Source: Aureococcus anophagefferens
Taxonomy: Eukaryota; Sar; Pelagophyceae; Pelagomonadales; Pelagomonadaceae
Direction of reading: 5' to 3'
Assembly (NCBI RefSeq): GCF_000186865.1
Contig: NW_008705593.1
Coordinates: 279,483-343,482 of the forward strand
Length of the DNA: 64,000 bases
Under the pieces are notes generated by a model. That model had not been told where the DNA came from and ran no database searches. It saw only the letters and a list, made by a program, of their open reading frames with translations. Made by a program: the position numbers and the translations under genes. This document shows positions 62,429 through 64,000 of this stretch, in pieces (the first letter of the stretch is position 1; every line of letters begins with the position of its first letter).

Positions 62429-62831
62429 CTCCTTCGGAACGTTTTCAACTGAGATCGGACCACGTCGTCGCGCCTGCAAAGGAGTCGCCAGGCAAAGTGC
62501 CCGCCGCGCGAGAGGAGTCACGCAGCGAGCGACGATTTTGTCGTAAGGCGCACGTCAGGAGCGCGCACCAGGGGACCTCATCAGGAGCCTGAGCAGCCCC
62601 TGATCGAATCTCCCGGCACTCTCCCGGAATAATATTGACTTTCTTCCTGCAACGTCGAATGCTCCATCAGTGCACCTCTTCCAGTCGCCGATTTCTCACC
62701 TCAGCCCAGGGCCTGCTGGGCGCTGCCTCGTCGTCGCGCGCCTCAGCTCGCTGGCTCCTGCGCGCCTCAGCTCGCTGGCTCCTGCGCGCCTCGCCGTCGT
62801 CCTCGCCTCGGCGCTCGCCGCAGCCGGCGCC
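62429..62831. other. Divergent promoter with a 24 bp tandem repeat
   Basis: A 403 bp gap lies between the starts of the GT8-like and HAD genes. CGCGCCTCAGCTCGCTGGCT followed by CCTG occurs twice (62737-62760, 62761-62784) with a partial third. The frame of the HAD gene is open through it but has no ATG. Confidence 0.55.
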
Positions 62832-63530
62832 ATGAGCCACGTGGGCCCGAAGCGCTGCCCGGCGCCGAAGGCGGCGCTCTTCGACGTCGACGGCACGCTG
62901 GTCGACTCCATGCCGCGCTTCTACCCGAGCTGGAACGAGGCCGGCAAGCTCCACGGCGGCCTGTCCATGTCGCTCGACGAGTTCTACGCCTACGGCGGCT
63001 GGCCGCTGCCCGAGATCACGCGCGACCTGCACCGCAAGTGCGTCGGCGCGGAGGCGAGCGACGAGTTCGTGGCGGCGTACCTCGCGACGCACAAGCGGCT
63101 CACGGGCGAGCACGAGGCCGTCGTCGGCCCGCCGCCGGTCATCGCGTGCACGGCGGCCATCGCCAGAGAGTGGCTGGCCAGGGGCGTGCCCGTGGTCGCG
63201 GCGACGTCGGGCCTGCGGTGCCACGTCGAGGCGCACCTCGCCGCCGCGGGCCTCGGCGAGGTCTTCCCGCCGGAGAAAATCGTCACGGCCGCGGACCTGC
63301 CGCCGGGCCGGGGCAAGCCCAACCCCGACATCTTCCAGCGCGCCGCGGCGCTCGTCGGCGCCGACGCGGCGGAGTGCGTCGCCTACGAGGACGCGGAGGC
63401 CGGCTTCGAGGCCGCGTACCGCGCGGGCTGCGAGGTCGTCGACGTCCGCGACCTGGCGGGCTACCCGCTCCCGCCGGCGCTCGCGCGGACCATGGCGGCG
63501 CAGCGCGCCGCGCGGACCTGGATCTCGTAA
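62832..63530 (+). CDS. HAD-superfamily phosphatase / beta-phosphoglucomutase-like
   Basis: The 232-residue protein starts MSHVGPKRCPAPKAALFDVD. The HAD motif I is FDVDGTLVDS (first Asp is the nucleophile), with a cap after it (FYPSWNEAGKLHGGLSMSLD). Motif II Ser/Thr is in ATSGLRCHVEAHLAAAGLG. Motif III Lys is in GRGKPNPDIFQRAAALVGAD and motif IV is AYEDAEAGFEAAYRAGCE. The substrate is unknown; the cap is of the C1 type seen in beta-PGM and HAD-IA enzymes. There is no targeting peptide if it starts here, although the open frame upstream encodes a hydrophobic stretch without an ATG. Confidence 0.87.
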   Translation: MSHVGPKRCPAPKAALFDVDGTLVDSMPRFYPSWNEAGKLHGGLSMSLDEFYAYGGWPLPEITRDLHRKCVGAEASDEFVAAYLATHKRLTGEHEAVVGPPPVIACTAAIAREWLARGVPVVAATSGLRCHVEAHLAAAGLGEVFPPEKIVTAADLPPGRGKPNPDIFQRAAALVGADAAECVAYEDAEAGFEAAYRAGCEVVDVRDLAGYPLPPALARTMAAQRAARTWIS

Positions 63531-63542
63531 AAAACGGGCGCG

Positions 63543-64000
63543 TTAGTCGTAGGTCGCGGGCACCTGGTCCGCGGGCGCGCCGGCGATGCAGGCCGTGTCG
63601 ACGCACCAGCGGGGCCCCTCGCCGTCGGGCAGGTAGGTGCCGAGGTGCGTGCCGCAGGACGACGTCACGAGCGTCGTCGTCGCGTCGACGCGGACGTGCT
63701 CGCCGACGACCTCGGCCGCGCGGAAGCTCGGCCAGCCGTGCTCGTCCGTGTCGGCCTTGAAGTCGGCGAAGGAGCGGTTCACCGGCGCCCGGAAGAGCGG
63801 CGCGCCGCAGACGGAGTCGTAGAACGTCGTCACGCCGTCGGCGTCGATCTTCGAGAAGAGCGCGACGTCCGGCGCCTGGTAGAGGAACTGGGGCTCCGCG
63901 AAGGGCAGCGCGCGCGTGTCGCAGCAGACGACGTCCGCGAGCATCTCGTCGACGCCGACGGCGACGGGCACGCCCGCGGGCGTGCGCCCGGAGATGCCGT
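63543..64000 (-). CDS. MsrB-like methionine sulfoxide reductase domain protein, partial
   Basis: The gene enters from the right edge; 152 residues are visible. In frame, the last ones read GISGRTPAGVPVAVGVDEML. Features of the MsrB fold are FYDSVCGAPLFRAP, HGWPSFRAAEVVGEHVRV, TSSCGTHLGTYLPDG and RWCVDTACIAG. In typical MsrB the catalytic Cys is in the RxC.N..AL segment, here RWCVDTA. Two CxxC pairs bind zinc in many MsrB; only one Cys of each appears here (SVC-G, SSC-G), so this is a Zn-free or divergent form. It faces the HAD gene with a 12 bp gap. Confidence 0.7.
   Translation of the reverse strand, partial: GISGRTPAGVPVAVGVDEMLADVVCCDTRALPFAEPQFLYQAPDVALFSKIDADGVTTFYDSVCGAPLFRAPVNRSFADFKADTDEHGWPSFRAAEVVGEHVRVDATTTLVTSSCGTHLGTYLPDGEGPRWCVDTACIAGAPADQVPATYD

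Noticed and set aside
1..64000. Bacterial or viral origin of the window
   Set aside because: Eukaryotic families (UTP13, MLH1, LIS1, BK channel, PAO), spliceosomal introns and plastid presequences exclude it. No viral structural genes are seen.

Overview
The window is nuclear DNA of a GC-rich, gene-dense eukaryotic alga. It looks like a stramenopile, and most probably a pelagophyte close to Aureococcus anophagefferens. This assignment is inference. It rests on very high GC, tightly packed genes mostly without introns (some convergent stop codons are 0-1 bp apart), plastid presequences with the stramenopile ASA-F type cleavage motif (26659-27051, 7209-7949), a selenoprotein gene with an in-frame TGA, and about 190-210 bp transposon-like introns (introner elements), which are known from Aureococcus and Micromonas. 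There are no operons, Shine-Dalgarno sites, CRISPR arrays or rRNA genes, and I could identify no tRNA.

Layout. 1-7.2 kb: the end of a heat-shock-factor-type gene, a 513 bp hAT-like MITE, two poorly characterised genes, and the rRNA-processing WD40 gene UTP13 split by an introner. 7.2-19.2 kb: a DoxX-like plastid membrane protein, a 1396-residue TPR/coiled-coil protein, an unknown alanine/proline-tailed protein, a RING protein crossed by a 50 N assembly gap, a secreted protein, an SDR with a Cys4 module, and a sulfatase. 19.2-31.3 kb: EF-hand protein, unknown protein, FAD monooxygenase, FCP1-type phosphatase, plastid YCII-like protein, secretory glycosyltransferase-like protein, and a glycosyltransferase-FkbM methyltransferase fusion. 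31.3-43 kb: Sel1 protein, selenoprotein H with a candidate SECIS, EF-hand protein, SAP/FHA nuclear protein, membrane protein, MLH1, and a His-rich BolA protein. 43-64 kb: coiled-coil protein, membrane protein, secreted Ser/Pro/Ala-repeat protein, ankyrin protein, a BK-type potassium channel with four introners, LIS1, a C2 protein, a TPR protein, a PAO/TIC55-like Rieske oxygenase, a GT8-like protein, a HAD phosphatase, and a partial MsrB-like protein.

The genes are unlinked housekeeping and accessory functions, not a pathway cluster. The unifying feature is intron gain. Nine elements of two related families (A, 186-193 bp; B, 203 bp) lie inside six coding regions. Each is flanked by an 8 bp target duplication whose left copy begins GT or GC and serves as the 5' splice site, while the right terminus ends in a pyrimidine-rich tract plus CAG that serves as the 3' splice site. 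Removing each one restores a continuous, family-typical protein. The intergenic MITE at 783-1295 has the same 8 bp duplication and a CAGGG terminus, which suggests that the introners use hAT-type transposition.

Limits. Three genes need a one-base correction to stay in frame (near 34350, 36125 and 50966). These may be assembly errors. Start codons are chosen as the first reasonable ATG, and splice sites were inferred from frame and motif only.
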